DNA of 64,000 bases from Pseudolabrys sp. (GCA_029980465.1 JARYIJ010000001.1:496001-560000), one strand, 5' to 3'; positions 19,751 to 29,554 are shown, counted from the first letter of the stretch. Numbers and translations: made by a program. Notes: generated by a model not told the origin, from the sequence alone.

Positions 19751-21510
19751 TAGACCAGCACCTTGCCTTCCTCGCCGATCGCCTCGTCGAGCTTTTCGGC
19801 GGCGTCACCGAGGATCATTTCATTGTGGGCGCGGCCCGACGGGATCATCGGGAAGCAGTTTTCCTTGGGGTCGACCACGCAGTCGAACAGCACCGGCCGG
19901 TCGATGCCGATCATCTCCTTGATGGCGTGGTCGAGGTCACCGGGCTTTTCGCAGCGGATGCCGGTCGCGTGCATGGCCTCGGCCAGCTTGACGAAATCGG
20001 GCAGCGCCTCGCTGTAGCTCTCGGCATAGCGGCCGCCGTGCAGCAATTCCTGCCACTGCCGCACCATGCCCATGTACTTATTGTTGAGGATGAAGATCTT
20101 GATCGGCAGACGGTATTGCACCGCCGTCGACAATTCCTGCATCGTCATCTGCACCGAGGCTTCGCCGGCGATATCGATAACCAGCGACTTCGGATGCGCA
20201 AGCTGCACGCCAACCGAGGCCGGCAAGCCATAGCCCATGGTGCCGAGGCCTCCGGAGGTCATCCAGCGGTTCGGCTCCTGGAAGCCGTAAAGCTGCGCCG
20301 CCCACATCTGGTGCTGGCCGACCTCGGTGGTGATGTAGACGTCCTTGTCCCTGGTCAGCGCGTAGAGCCGCTCGATGGCGTATTGTGGCTTGATCACCTC
20401 GTTCGACGGCCGGTAGGCGAGTGACTTGCGCGCACGCCACTTGTCGATCTGCTTCCACCAGTCGCCGAGCGCCTTCTTGTCGGTCTTGGCGCCGCTGGCG
20501 CGCCACACTGTCAACATGTCCTCGAGCACGGTGGCACAATCGCCGACGATCGGGATGTCGACCTTGACGTTCTTGTTGATCGACGACGGGTCGATGTCGA
20601 TGTGGATCTTTTTCGAGCCGGGCGAGAAGGCGTCGAGACGGCCGGTGATGCGGTCGTCGAAGCGCGCGCCGATGCACACCATGACGTCGCAATCGTGCAT
20701 CGTCATGTTGGCCTCGAGCGTGCCGTGCATGCCGAGCATCCCGAGCCATTGCGGGTCGGCCGACGGGAACGCGCCGAGCCCCATCAGCGTCGAGGTCACC
20801 GGGAAGCCGGTCAGCCTGGCGAGCTCACGCAGCTTCTGGCTGGCGGCCTTGCCCGAATTGATGACGCCGCCGCCGGTGTAGAGCACCGGGCGGCGCGCCC
20901 GCGCCATCAGCTCGACCGCCGCCTTGATCTTATCGGCATCGCCCTTGACTTTCGGGCGATAGCCGCGATGCGGGAATTCGGTCGGCTTGGCATAGGCGCC
21001 GCGCGCGAACTGCACGTCCTTGGGAATGTCGATCACCACCGGGCCGGGCCGGCCGCTCGCCGCGATGTGGAACGCCTCATGCAGCGCGCGCGGCAGGTCG
21101 GCGATGTTCTTCACCAGATAGTTGTGCTTGGTGCACGGCCGCGTGATGCCGACGGTATCGGCCTCCTGGAACGCATCGTTGCCGATGAGATGGGTCGGCA
21201 CCTGGCCGGTGATGCAGACGATCGGGATCGAATCCATCAGCGCGTCGGTGAGGCCGGTGACGGCGTTGGTCGCGCCCGGGCCCGAGGTGACGAGCACGCA
21301 GCCGACCTTGCCGGTCGAGCGCGCGTAGCCCTCGGCGGCATGGACCGCGCCCTGCTCGTGACGGACGAGGACGTGGCGCACCTTGTCCTGCTGGAACAGC
21401 GCGTCGTAGATCGGCAGCACCGCGCCGCCGGGGTAGCCGAACAGGTGCTTCACGCCCTGATCGGCGAGCGCCTCGATCACCATTTCGGCGCCTGTCATGT
21501 CCTTGCTCAT
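19750..21510 (-). CDS. ilvI: Acetolactate synthase large (catalytic) subunit
   Basis: 586 residues. A thiamine-diphosphate enzyme making acetolactate or acetohydroxybutyrate. N-terminal FGYPGGAVLPIYDAL and the catalytic Glu in LVRHEQGAVHAAEGYAR; FAD-binding middle domain; C-terminal TPP site GLGTMGYGLPASVGVQLA ... DIAGEASVQMTMQELSTA ... ILNN. The Gly-Glu-Ala form of the TPP motif replaces the more common Gly-Asp-Gly but is usual in rhizobial AHAS as far as I know. ATG 21510 (MSKDM) chosen; ATG 21498 (MTGAEM) is an alternative. First structural gene of ilvI-ilvH-lysE-ilvC. Confidence 0.96.
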   Translation of the reverse strand: MSKDMTGAEMVIEALADQGVKHLFGYPGGAVLPIYDALFQQDKVRHVLVRHEQGAVHAAEGYARSTGKVGCVLVTSGPGATNAVTGLTDALMDSIPIVCITGQVPTHLIGNDAFQEADTVGITRPCTKHNYLVKNIADLPRALHEAFHIAASGRPGPVVIDIPKDVQFARGAYAKPTEFPHRGYRPKVKGDADKIKAAVELMARARRPVLYTGGGVINSGKAASQKLRELARLTGFPVTSTLMGLGAFPSADPQWLGMLGMHGTLEANMTMHDCDVMVCIGARFDDRITGRLDAFSPGSKKIHIDIDPSSINKNVKVDIPIVGDCATVLEDMLTVWRASGAKTDKKALGDWWKQIDKWRARKSLAYRPSNEVIKPQYAIERLYALTRDKDVYITTEVGQHQMWAAQLYGFQEPNRWMTSGGLGTMGYGLPASVGVQLAHPKSLVIDIAGEASVQMTMQELSTAVQYRLPIKIFILNNKYMGMVRQWQELLHGGRYAESYSEALPDFVKLAEAMHATGIRCEKPGDLDHAIKEMIGIDRPVLFDCVVDPKENCFPMIPSGRAHNEMILGDAAEKLDEAIGEEGKVLV

Positions 21511-21553
21511 GTCCTTCGTCCTTCCCACCGTTCCGTCGCCCGCTTCAGCCAAT

Positions 21554-21574
21554 AAAAAAGGCCCGCGAGGGGCC
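21554..21574 (-). terminator. ilv attenuator (rho-independent terminator)
   Basis: On the minus strand, a stem GGCCC/GGGCC with loop CTCGC is followed directly by TTTTTT and ATT. It lies between the leader peptide gene and ilvI, 44 bp before the ilvI start, the expected place for an attenuator. Confidence 0.88.
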
Positions 21575-21579
21575 ATGTC

Positions 21580-21627
21580 CGGATGCGTCCATCGGTCGGC
21601 GGGTCATGCCCGCCCCGGCCGCATCCG
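21580..21627 (-). promoter_or_regulatory. ilv leader pause or antiterminator hairpin
   Basis: An 8-bp perfect long-range inverted repeat (CGGATGCG at 21580-21587 and CGCATCCG at 21620-21627) encloses a second 6-bp stem GGCGGG/CCCGCC (21598-21603 with 21609-21614). The structure overlaps the end of the leader peptide gene, so a ribosome stalled at the Ile/Val/Leu codons would alter it. Which fold terminates or antiterminates is inferred. Confidence 0.6.
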
Positions 21628-21660
21628 AACCCTAAGTACGATAATAATGTTGCGCGACAT
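21604..21660 (-). CDS. ilvL: ilv leader peptide (attenuation)
   Basis: An 18-codon frame reading MSRNIIIVLRVRMRPGRA-stop, with three Ile, one Val and one Leu codon in a row (ATT ATT ATC GTA CTT). It lies between a sigma70-type promoter and the attenuator upstream of ilvI. Low charged Ile-, Val- or Leu-tRNA would stall the ribosome and relieve termination. Too short for routine gene finders; called from position, codon content and flanking structures. Confidence 0.88.
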   Translation of the reverse strand: MSRNIIIVLRVRMRPGRA

Positions 21661-21687
21661 TGCTTCTGTCCGAACTTTCGTTGCGAG

Positions 21688-21716
21688 CTTATAGAGGCCG
21701 CAACGGGAAGGGTCAA
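21688..21716 (-). promoter_or_regulatory. Sigma70-type promoter of the ilv operon
   Basis: On the minus strand, -35 TTGACC (21711-21716), a 17-bp spacer, and -10 TATAAG (21688-21693). The leader peptide starts 28 bp further on. It lies in the gap after miaA. Confidence 0.78.
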
Positions 21717-21756
21717 GCACCCTTGTAGGCAACAATCGTCCTGCCCGCCCGCGTCG

Positions 21757-22704
21757 TCAAGCCTGAGTGCAGGCCAAAAGCGCGGTTTCGGCCGCGGCCG
21801 GGTCCAGCCAGCGCCATCCGGGCATCTGGTTGCGAAACCAGGTGTGCTGCCGCTTGGCATAGCGGCGGGTGTCCATTACCGCGCCGGCCATCGCTTCGTC
21901 GCGGCCGATTTCGCCTTTGAGATGCCGGATCAGCCACGGCACGCCATGGGCCTTCATGGCCGGCAGCAGCGGGTCGAGATGGCGCGCCGCCAGCGCACCG
22001 ACCTCGTCAAGAGCGCCGTCGTCAAGCATCGCCGCGAACCGCGCCTCGATGCGCGCCACCAAATCCTGCCGCTCGACTGTTAGAAATACCTTCGCCGCCG
22101 TTGCCGGATCGACCAGCGGCGTCATGCCGTCGCGATGCCACGCCGGCAGCGGCCGCCCCGTCGCCTTGAACACTTCGAGCGCGCGAGCGATGCGCGAACC
22201 GTCTTTCGGCCTAATGCGCGACGCAGATTCAGGATCAAGCCGCGCCAGCTCGTCATAGAGCGACGCGATACCCTCCGCCGCCAGCCGCGCGCGTACCTCA
22301 TCGCGAACGTCTTTTGGCGTCGGCGGCACCGACGCGAGGCCTTCAAGCAATGTCTTGAAATAAAGACCCGTGCCGCCGACGACGATCGGCCGCTTGCCTT
22401 GTACGCGGGCTTCGGCCAGAGCATCGGCGACGTCCTTGATCCAGCGGCCGACCGAATAATTCTCCGCGGCGTCGACGTGACCGAACAGCCGGTGCGGAAC
22501 GCGCCTTTCCTCCGCCACTGTCGGCCGCGCCGTGATGACGCGCAGATCGCGATAGACCTGCATCGAGTCCGCATTGATGACGACGCCGCCGGTACGCTCG
22601 GCCAGCCGGATCGCCAGCGCCGACTTGCCGCTCGCGGTCGGCCCTGCGATAAGCACCGCGCCTGCGGCACCCGGCAAGCCGCCATCGGTTGATCCATGAC
22701 TCAT
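21757..22704 (-). CDS. miaA: tRNA dimethylallyltransferase
   Basis: 315 residues. Adds dimethylallyl to A37 of tRNAs reading UNN codons. P-loop [15 protein letters not shown] near the N-terminus, the [16 protein letters not shown] catalytic region, [31 protein letters not shown], and C-terminal [19 protein letters not shown] 22704 (MSHGST) is chosen; ATG 22725 would add seven residues. Its 5' end overlaps the divergent serB start by 9 bp. Confidence 0.95.
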   Translation of the reverse strand: MSHGSTDGGLPGAAGAVLIAGPTASGKSALAIRLAERTGGVVINADSMQVYRDLRVITARPTVAEERRVPHRLFGHVDAAENYSVGRWIKDVADALAEARVQGKRPIVVGGTGLYFKTLLEGLASVPPTPKDVRDEVRARLAAEGIASLYDELARLDPESASRIRPKDGSRIARALEVFKATGRPLPAWHRDGMTPLVDPATAAKVFLTVERQDLVARIEARFAAMLDDGALDEVGALAARHLDPLLPAMKAHGVPWLIRHLKGEIGRDEAMAGAVMDTRRYAKRQHTWFRNQMPGWRWLDPAAAETALLACTQA

Positions 22705-23586
22705 GTCGCGACGTTCATAGCTCAAGAAGGCGCGCTTGCGTCAGCCGCGGTCGACCGCGCGCGCGTCGAATTGCCCAGCGCCGGCGTGCCAGACTGGCTT
22801 GCGGCCGGCACCGCAGCCGATGTCCCGTTTACCGCAGATGCCGGAGCCGACCAACGCGAAATCACCGATCGCCTGCGCGCCGCGGCGGACGACGCGATCG
22901 ACGTCGTCGTGCAGCCGCGGGCGCATCGGCGCAAGAAGCTTTTTCTCGCGGACATGGATTCCACCATGATCGGTCAGGAATGCATCGACGAGTTGGCCGA
23001 CTACGTGGGCCTCAAGGCTCACGTCGCCGCGATTACCGAGCGCGCGATGCGTGGCGAGATTGCCTTCGAGCCGGCATTGCGCGAGCGTGTCGCCCTGCTC
23101 GAAGGCCTGCCGGTGTCGGTGATCGACGAGGTGCTGCGCGATCGCATCCGGCTGACGCCCGGGGCGCGCGCCCTCGTCAACACGATGCGCGCCAACGGCG
23201 CCCATACGTGCCTGGTGTCCGGCGGCTTCACGCTTTTCACCGACCGGGTCGCGGCGATGATCGGCTTCGACGGCTCCCGCGCCAACCGGCTGACCGTCCT
23301 CGACGGCCATAAGCTCGACGGCCGCGTCGCCGAGCCGATCTTCGGCCGTGACGGCAAGCGCGCTGCGCTGATCGAGCTGCGGCAGGATTTCGGTCTCGCG
23401 AAAGACGCCACGATGGCGGTCGGCGACGGCGCCAACGATCTCGACATGATCGCCGAGGCGGGGCTCGGGGTTGCCTACCACGCCAAGCCGAAAGTGGCCG
23501 CGGCGGCGGCGGCGCGCATCGAGCATTGCGACCTCACGGCCCTGCTCTATGCGCAGGGCTATCGCAAGGACGAGTTCGCGGCCTGA
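22696..23586 (+). CDS. serB: Phosphoserine phosphatase
   Basis: 296 residues. Last step of serine synthesis. Haloacid dehalogenase core: motif [21 protein letters not shown] (nucleophile Asp), motif [15 protein letters not shown], motif [31 protein letters not shown]. The roughly 75-residue N-terminal region is a degenerate ACT-like segment. Start ATG 22696 overlaps the divergent miaA start, so the serB promoter must lie inside the miaA coding sequence. It converges on degP with only 2 bp between stops. Confidence 0.95.
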   Translation: MTHVATFIAQEGALASAAVDRARVELPSAGVPDWLAAGTAADVPFTADAGADQREITDRLRAAADDAIDVVVQPRAHRRKKLFLADMDSTMIGQECIDELADYVGLKAHVAAITERAMRGEIAFEPALRERVALLEGLPVSVIDEVLRDRIRLTPGARALVNTMRANGAHTCLVSGGFTLFTDRVAAMIGFDGSRANRLTVLDGHKLDGRVAEPIFGRDGKRAALIELRQDFGLAKDATMAVGDGANDLDMIAEAGLGVAYHAKPKVAAAAAARIEHCDLTALLYAQGYRKDEFAA

Positions 23587-23588
23587 CG

Positions 23589-25061
23589 TTATTGCAGATT
23601 GAGCGCGACAAACGTGGTGTCGCCCTTGCCGTTGGCGACCAGGAACACCGCGCTCTTTTTGCCCTCTTTCTTGAGCTGCTCGATCCGCGCATGCAAATCG
23701 GCCGCCGTTGTGACCGGCTGCTGCTGGATGGAGACGATGACCGTTCCCGGCTGCAGGTTCTTCTCCGCCGCCGCTGAATTGGCCTCGACGTCGGTGATGA
23801 CGACGCCCTTGACCTTGGCCTGGATGTTGAAGCGCTTGCGCAGCGCGTCGGTCATGTCCGACAGTTCGAGACCCAGCGTCTTCTTTACCGGCCTGGCGTC
23901 CGGCTGATCCGGCTTCTTTTCGGCGGTCTTGCTGTCGTCATCCTCCAGCCGCGCAATCTTGACCGTCTTGGTCTGTTCCTTGCCTCCGCGGATGACCACG
24001 ACATCGACATCCTTGCCGACCGGCGTGTCAGCGACGATACGCGGCAAGTCGCGCATCTCCTTCACGTCCTTGCTGTCGAACTTGACGATCACGTCACCTG
24101 GCTCGATGCCGGCTGACTTCGCCGGACCTTTGTCGTCAAGGCCGGCGACCAGCGCGCCGCGCGCCGGCGTGATGTTGAGGCTGTCGGCGATCTCCGGCGT
24201 CACCGGCTGGATGCGCACGCCGAGCCAGCCGCGCCGCACTTCGCCGAACTGGCGCAACTGATTGATGACGCCAACCACCGTCTTCGACGGCACGGCGAAG
24301 CCGATGCCGATCGAGCCGCCGGACGGCGAGATGATCGCGGTGTTGACGCCAATCACTTCGCCGTTGAGGTTGAACAGCGGCCCGCCGGAGTTGCCGCGAT
24401 TGATCGCAGCGTCGGTCTGGATGTAGTTGTCGTAAGGGCCGGAATTAATGTCGCGGTTACGCGCCGAGACGATGCCTGCGGTCACCGTGCCGCCGAGGCT
24501 GAACGGATTCCCGATCGCGATCACCCATTCGCCGAGGCGCAGTTTGTCGCTGTCGCCGAATTTAACGGCCTTGAGCGGCTTGTCCGATTGAACCTTGAGC
24601 AGCGCGAGGTCGGCTTTCTTGTCGCGGCCGACAATGGTGGCCTTGAGGTTCGTGCCGTCATTGAGAATGACGGTGACCTCGTCGGCGTCGGCGATCACAT
24701 GATTGTTCGTCACCACGAAACCCGCCGGATCGATAATGAAGCCGGAACCCAGCGAGTTGACGCGGCGGGTCGGGGGCTCGCCGCTCTGCCCTTTGCGGTT
24801 CTTCAGGAGTTCGTCGAGGAATTTCTCCATCGGCGAACCGGGCGGCAGATCCGGCATCTGGCCTTCCTCGACCGATACCGTCTGCCTGGTGGAGATATTG
24901 ACCACCGCGTCGATCACCGATTCCGCGACGTCGGCGATCGCGTCGGGGCCGCGCGCCTGCGCCGGCGCCGTCAGGGCCGGCCAAGTAATTGCCGCCGCTG
25001 CAAAAATCGCAAATACCGTTCGTCGCGCCGAGGTGGCCAAACGGTCACAGAGGAACGCCAT
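23589..25061 (-). CDS. degP: DegP/HtrA-family periplasmic serine protease (Do-like)
   Basis: 490 residues. Signal peptide (FAIFAAAAITWPALTAPAQA). Trypsin-like domain with His in VVTNNHVIADAD, Asp in KKADLALLKV and Ser in RGNSGGPLFNL; two PDZ domains follow (about 290-370 and 400-480). It degrades or refolds misfolded periplasmic proteins. It lies downstream of hflK-hflC-DUF2065 on the same strand, the usual alphaproteobacterial order, so it is likely co-expressed with the HflKC complex. Confidence 0.95.
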   Translation of the reverse strand: MAFLCDRLATSARRTVFAIFAAAAITWPALTAPAQARGPDAIADVAESVIDAVVNISTRQTVSVEEGQMPDLPPGSPMEKFLDELLKNRKGQSGEPPTRRVNSLGSGFIIDPAGFVVTNNHVIADADEVTVILNDGTNLKATIVGRDKKADLALLKVQSDKPLKAVKFGDSDKLRLGEWVIAIGNPFSLGGTVTAGIVSARNRDINSGPYDNYIQTDAAINRGNSGGPLFNLNGEVIGVNTAIISPSGGSIGIGFAVPSKTVVGVINQLRQFGEVRRGWLGVRIQPVTPEIADSLNITPARGALVAGLDDKGPAKSAGIEPGDVIVKFDSKDVKEMRDLPRIVADTPVGKDVDVVVIRGGKEQTKTVKIARLEDDDSKTAEKKPDQPDARPVKKTLGLELSDMTDALRKRFNIQAKVKGVVITDVEANSAAAEKNLQPGTVIVSIQQQPVTTAADLHARIEQLKKEGKKSAVFLVANGKGDTTFVALNLQ

Positions 25062-25197
25062 GGGCGTCGATTCTCCTGAGGGTGTTGGCGGACAGTGCCT
25101 TCGTCCGCCCGTGCATTCAAGCTGCCGCGCCCGATGATCGCGCGAGAGTGAACAGCCTTCGGCTTCTTTCTGACGACTGAATTTTGTTCAAATCAGG

Positions 25198-25383
25198 TCA
25201 GCCGCGGACCAGCCAGACCACGACCAGGCCGATGATCGCCGAGCCGATGCCGATCAGGCGCAAATGCGGGTCCGAGGTGTCGAGAACCGAGGCCACGGCC
25301 TTTTTTGCGGCGTTCGGAAACGCCGCAAAGACCAGCCCTTCAATAACAAACACCAGTCCGAGGGCGGCCAGGAAATCCGACAT
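25198..25383 (-). CDS. DUF2065-family small membrane protein
   Basis: 61 residues, MSDFLAALGLVFVIEGLVFAAF, with two membrane segments (3-22 and 42-59) around a short loop. DUF2065 genes are regularly found next to hflC. It lies 13 bp after hflC, so is cotranscribed. Function unknown. ATG 25383 is chosen because upstream in-frame sequence overlaps the hflC coding region. Confidence 0.85.
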   Translation of the reverse strand: MSDFLAALGLVFVIEGLVFAAFPNAAKKAVASVLDTSDPHLRLIGIGSAIIGLVVVWLVRG

Positions 25384-25396
25384 GCCGGCTCCGGTC

Positions 25397-26320
25397 TTAT
25401 TGGGCCGGAGCTGCGGGTTTCGCCGGAGCCGGCGGCGCCGGCATTCCACCCTTGCCGCTCGGGTCGCCGAAGTACCTGAAGAAGTTGCCGTCCGGCCGGA
25501 TCACCATCCGCGTGTCGTTCGCCTTCAGGCCGTTCTCATAGGCCTGCATCGAACGATAGAACGCGAAAAAGTCACGATCACGATTGTAGGCATCGGCAAA
25601 GATCTGGTTGCGCTGGGCATCGCCCTCGCCGCGGATCTGCTCGGCCTTGGCGGTCGCCTCGGCGATCAGCACCGTCACCTCACGGTCGGCACGGGAGCGG
25701 ATTTCCTGGGCGCGCTGCGCGCCCTGTGCGCGCCACTCGGCCGCTTCGCGCTGACGTTCCGTCTGCATGCGCTGGTATACCGCCTGGCTGTTCTGCTCCG
25801 GCAGATCGGCGCGGCGGATGCGAACGTCGACGACCTGGATGCCGTAGTTCGTCGAATCCTTGTCGAGCAGATCGCGGATACGCGACATCAACTCGGCCCG
25901 CTGGTCACGCACGACTTCCGTGAAGGTCGCCTCGCCGAGCACGCGGCGCAGCGACGAGTTCAGCAGGATGGCAAGCTGCGAATTGGCGCCGTCGATCGAG
26001 CCGAGCGTCTGGTAGAAGCGCAGCGGATCCTTGATGCGGTAACGCGCGAAGGCGTCGACGACGAGGCGCTTCTGGTCGGAGGCGATCACTTCCTGCGCCG
26101 GCGCCTCGAGGTCGAGGATGCGGCGGTCGATCCGGATTACCGTATCGACGAAAGGCAGCTTGAAGTGCAGACCGGAGTCGCTGACGACGCGGACCGGCTT
26201 GCCGAGCCGCACCACCAGCGCCTGCTGGGTCTGGTAGACCGTGAACAGCGAACTGTAGCCGGCCACGAGCGCGGCCAGAACGATGACGAGCAGAACGCCG
26301 CCAAAAAATCCGAGCTTCAT
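25397..26320 (-). CDS. hflC: HflC, modulator of FtsH protease
   Basis: 307 residues. N-terminal membrane anchor (LGFFGGVLLVIVLAALVAGYS), then an SPFH/band-7 domain (QTQQALVVRLGKP, DAFARYRIKDPLRFYQ) and a helical region (ERQREAAEWRAQGAQRAQEIR). It forms a large membrane ring with HflK around FtsH in the inner membrane. The start overlaps the hflK stop (ATGA). The C-terminal tail is Ala/Pro-rich. Confidence 0.96.
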   Translation of the reverse strand: MKLGFFGGVLLVIVLAALVAGYSSLFTVYQTQQALVVRLGKPVRVVSDSGLHFKLPFVDTVIRIDRRILDLEAPAQEVIASDQKRLVVDAFARYRIKDPLRFYQTLGSIDGANSQLAILLNSSLRRVLGEATFTEVVRDQRAELMSRIRDLLDKDSTNYGIQVVDVRIRRADLPEQNSQAVYQRMQTERQREAAEWRAQGAQRAQEIRSRADREVTVLIAEATAKAEQIRGEGDAQRNQIFADAYNRDRDFFAFYRSMQAYENGLKANDTRMVIRPDGNFFRYFGDPSGKGGMPAPPAPAKPAAPAQ

Positions 26321-27483
26321 TGGCGCGCTCCACCCTGCTGCGAGCCGCCGTTAGTGCCGCTCTTTGGACTACTGCTGCCGGTCGAAGGCGCAACGGGATT
26401 GAGCCCGGTCAACGGCAGATACGGCACGACGCCGGTGCCCTGGCCGTTGCCGGCGTCCAGGATGACCTTGTTGGTCGACCCCAGCACCCGCTCCATGGTC
26501 TCGAGATACATGCGCTCGCGCGTCACGTCCGGCGCCTTCTTGTATTGCTCGTAGATCTGAAGGAAGCGCGACGTCTGGCCGTTCGCATCGGCGACCGTCT
26601 GCTGGCGGTACGCTTCGGCCGACTGGGTGATCTGCGCGACCTTGCCGCGCGCCTCGGGCACGACACGGTTGGCGTAGGTCTGTGCTTCGTTCTGCGCGCG
26701 CTCGTAGTCGATGCGCGCGGCCTGCACGTCGCGGAAGGCGTCGATGACCTGCTGCGGCGGATCGACCTTTTGCATCTGCACCTGCGTGATCGTGATGCCG
26801 GCGTTGTAGTGATCGAGCGTCTTCTGCATCAGATCCTGGACCGCGGCCTCGATGGTCTGCCGCGCGCCGGTCAGAATCGGCTGGATTTCCGAACGCCCAA
26901 CCACCTCGCGCATCGCGCTCTCGGCGATGGCTTTGACGGTGCCTTCGGGATTCTGGATGTTGAACAGGAAGTCGCCGACGCCATTCGGTTTCACTTTCCA
27001 CAGCACCGAGAAGTCGACGTCGACGATGTTCTCGTCGCCGGTCAGCATCAGGCTTTCCTGTGGCACGTCGCGCGCGCTGCTACCACGGCGCGAATCGTCG
27101 ATCGTGCGGGTGCCGATATCGATCTTGTTGACGCGCAGGGCGCGCGGCGTCAGCACGGTCTCGATCGGATAAGGCAGATGATAGTTGAGGCCCGGCTGCA
27201 CCTCGCGCACGACCTTGCCGAAGCGCAGCACGACACCGAGCTCGTCGGGCTCGACCCGGAAGAAACCGGAGAAGCCCCAGAGCGCGACGGCTGCGAGGAC
27301 CAGAAGCGCGAAGCCCTTGCCGCCGAGATTGCCGCCCGGCAGGACGCCGCGCAGCTTGTCCTGGCCGCGGCGCAGAATCTCCTCGAGATCGGGCGGCTTC
27401 GGACCTTGTTGTTGGGGACCCGATCCCCATGGGCCGCGGGGGCCTGATCCCCACGGTCCGCCACCCTGATTGCTCCAAGGCAT
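26317..27483 (-). CDS. hflK: HflK, modulator of FtsH protease
   Basis: 388 residues. Pro/Gly/Trp-rich cytoplasmic N-terminus (PWGSGPRGPWGSG), a membrane segment around 60-78 (FALLVLAAVALWGFSGFFRV), then a band-7 domain (PDELGVVLRFGKVVREVQPGLNYHLPYP) and a coiled coil. Partner of HflC. A sigma70-type promoter lies about 60 bp upstream. First gene of hflK-hflC-DUF2065-degP. Confidence 0.96.
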   Translation of the reverse strand: MPWSNQGGGPWGSGPRGPWGSGPQQQGPKPPDLEEILRRGQDKLRGVLPGGNLGGKGFALLVLAAVALWGFSGFFRVEPDELGVVLRFGKVVREVQPGLNYHLPYPIETVLTPRALRVNKIDIGTRTIDDSRRGSSARDVPQESLMLTGDENIVDVDFSVLWKVKPNGVGDFLFNIQNPEGTVKAIAESAMREVVGRSEIQPILTGARQTIEAAVQDLMQKTLDHYNAGITITQVQMQKVDPPQQVIDAFRDVQAARIDYERAQNEAQTYANRVVPEARGKVAQITQSAEAYRQQTVADANGQTSRFLQIYEQYKKAPDVTRERMYLETMERVLGSTNKVILDAGNGQGTGVVPYLPLTGLNPVAPSTGSSSPKSGTNGGSQQGGARQ

Positions 27484-27543
27484 TGAAATCGTTCTCCTGG
27501 CGCTGTTCCCCCGGCCGGTTTGGCCGCGCCTGCATTGGGCTGG

Positions 27544-27572
27544 GTTATAGGCGAGCCGGCCAAGAGTGACAA
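27544..27572 (-). promoter_or_regulatory. Sigma70-type promoter of the hflKC operon
   Basis: On the minus strand, -35 TTGTCA (27567-27572), a 17-bp spacer, -10 TATAAC (27544-27549). No heat-shock-type consensus was seen. Confidence 0.65.
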
Positions 27573-27612
27573 CGCAACGCGTTGACGACCTTTGTGACGT
27601 TTCGCCGCTCTT

Positions 27613-28116
27613 TCAGCGCCTTACATAGGTGGCGACGGCAAAGGCGGAAGTGTCCTTCGGGCCCGCGGGGTGCTCGCGCCGCGACACCTCCCGCCATGTC
27701 TGCGGATCGATGTCGGGAAAATAGGCGTCGCCTTCCGGCAAGGCATGAACATGGGTGATCTCGAGCCGGTCCGCCCGCGGCATCAAGGCCGCAAAGATAT
27801 CGCCGCCGCCGATCACCATGATCTCGTCGACCTTGCGCTTTTCAGCGTCGGCGCGCGCGGTCGCCAGCGCCGCATCGATGCTCATGGCCAGGACGACCCC
27901 GGGCGCGGTCCTGTGCAAAGCCCGGGTCACGACGATGGTGGTGCGCTGGTCGAGCGCGCGGCCGATCGATTCGAACGTCTTGCGGCCCATAACGATCGGA
28001 CGGTTGAGCGTGAGGCCGCGGAAGTGCTGGAGATCCGACGAGAGGTGCCACGGCAACGCGCCGCGATTGCCGATGACGTTGTTCTCGCCGATGGCGGCGA
28101 CCATCACGATCTTCAT
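27613..28116 (-). CDS. folA: Dihydrofolate reductase
   Basis: 167 residues. Reduces dihydrofolate, needed to replace folate oxidised by ThyA. MVAAIGENNVIGNRGALPWHLSSDLQHF contains the substrate loop and catalytic Asp; NADPH motif VMGRKTFESIGR; IGGGDIF near the end. It follows the GNAT gene by 3 bp in a thyA-GNAT-folA operon. Confidence 0.96.
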   Translation of the reverse strand: MKIVMVAAIGENNVIGNRGALPWHLSSDLQHFRGLTLNRPIVMGRKTFESIGRALDQRTTIVVTRALHRTAPGVVLAMSIDAALATARADAEKRKVDEIMVIGGGDIFAALMPRADRLEITHVHALPEGDAYFPDIDPQTWREVSRREHPAGPKDTSAFAVATYVRR

Positions 28117-28119
28117 CAG

Positions 28120-28605
28120 TCAACCGCTCCGTCCGGCAAATTGCACCAGCGCGTCATCCGTCATCCGGCAGATGCGCCAGTCATCGAGCACGCGCGCGCC
28201 GATGCTGCGGTAGAAATTGATCGCCGGCGTATTCCAGTCGAGCACCGCCCATTCGAAGCGCACGTAACCATTGTCGACGCAGCGCTTCGCCAGACTGCGC
28301 ATCAGCGCCTTACCGAGACCGCGGCCGCGAAACGCCGGACGCACGAACAGGTCCTCGAGATAGAGGCCGTGACGGCCGCGGAACGAGGAATAGTTCAGAA
28401 ACCACATGGCAAAGCCGGCCGCCTGGCCGTCCGCCTCCGCGATGTCGCAAAACAGACGAGGCTGCGGGCCAAACAGCGCCGCCGCGATCTGCTCCGGACC
28501 CGCATCGACCTGATGCGACAGGCGCTCATAGTCCGCCAGCTCCCTGACCAACGCGAAGATCGAAGACGTGTCGCCGGGAGCCGCCGCGCGGATCGTGACG
28601 TTCAC
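28120..28605 (-). CDS. GNAT-family N-acetyltransferase
   Basis: 161 residues starting at GTG 28605 ([16 protein letters not shown]), which overlaps the thyA stop (GTGA). Acetyl-CoA motif A is [41 protein letters not shown] is the C-terminal motif B. The sequence resembles the diamine/SAT-like acetyltransferases (YLEDLFV...RGxGxG). The substrate is unknown. Placed between thyA and folA. Confidence 0.9.
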   Translation of the reverse strand: MNVTIRAAAPGDTSSIFALVRELADYERLSHQVDAGPEQIAAALFGPQPRLFCDIAEADGQAAGFAMWFLNYSSFRGRHGLYLEDLFVRPAFRGRGLGKALMRSLAKRCVDNGYVRFEWAVLDWNTPAINFYRSIGARVLDDWRICRMTDDALVQFAGRSG

Positions 28606-29396
28606 ACCGCCACCGCGGCTTTGATGTGCGGATGCGGGTCGTATCCCGTCAGGCTGAAATCCTCGTAGCGAAACGAGAAGATGTTGTTGACCGCCGGGTT
28701 CAATGTCATGGTCGGCAACGCGCGCGGCGCGCGAGAGAGCTGCAGGCGCGCCTGCTCGATATGATTGAGATAAAGATGCGTGTCGCCGCCGGTCCAGATG
28801 AAGTCGCCCGGCCTGTAGCCGGTCACCTGCGCCACCATCATCGTCAGCAGCGCATAGGACGCGATGTTGAACGGCACGCCGAGGAAGACGTCGGCCGAGC
28901 GCTGATAGAGCTGGCACGACAGCTTGCCGTTCGCGACGTAGAACTGGAACAGGCAGTGGCATGGCGGCAGCGCCATCTTTTCGACGTCGGCCGGATTCCA
29001 CGCCGTCACGATCAAGCGCCGCGAATCCGGATTGCGCCTGATCATCGCGATCACGTTGCCGATCTGGTCGATGGTCTGGCCGTCCTTGGCCGGCCACGAG
29101 CGCCATTGATGGCCGTAGACTGGGCCAAGGTCGCCGCGCTCGTCGGCCCACTCGTCCCAGATGCGGACGCCGTGTTCGTTGAGATACTTGATGTTGGTGT
29201 CGCCGGCGAGGAACCAGAGCAACTCGTGGACGATCGACTTGAGATGCAGCTTCTTGGTGGTCAGCAACGGGAAGCCGTCGGCCAGGTTGAAGCGCATCTG
29301 ATGGCCGAACACCGACAGCGTGCCGGTGCCGGTGCGGTCGTGCTTTTCCGCGCCGTCGGCAAGAATGTGTTCCAGCAGGTCTTGGTACTGGCGCAT
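28602..29396 (-). CDS. thyA: Thymidylate synthase
   Basis: 264 residues. Converts dUMP to dTMP using methylene-tetrahydrofolate. [19 protein letters not shown] near the start, catalytic Cys in [32 protein letters not shown], and HLYLNHIEQ. Standard length. First gene of thyA-GNAT-folA; the divergent gene at 29555 lies across a 158-bp gap that should contain both promoters (none called). Confidence 0.97.
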   Translation of the reverse strand: MRQYQDLLEHILADGAEKHDRTGTGTLSVFGHQMRFNLADGFPLLTTKKLHLKSIVHELLWFLAGDTNIKYLNEHGVRIWDEWADERGDLGPVYGHQWRSWPAKDGQTIDQIGNVIAMIRRNPDSRRLIVTAWNPADVEKMALPPCHCLFQFYVANGKLSCQLYQRSADVFLGVPFNIASYALLTMMVAQVTGYRPGDFIWTGGDTHLYLNHIEQARLQLSRAPRALPTMTLNPAVNNIFSFRYEDFSLTGYDPHPHIKAAVAV

Positions 29397-29554
29397 CGGC
29401 TCGTCCCGCTCCGACTCGCTAGATTGTGCATTCTACATCGTCCGGCAACCCCGGCGCGCCCGGATATCACCGTAAATCGGGGGTTCCGGGGTCTCGCGGC
29501 CATGGGCGGGACACCTGGCCCGCGCTAGACTGCCTGTCTTTCCGGGGGGAATTC

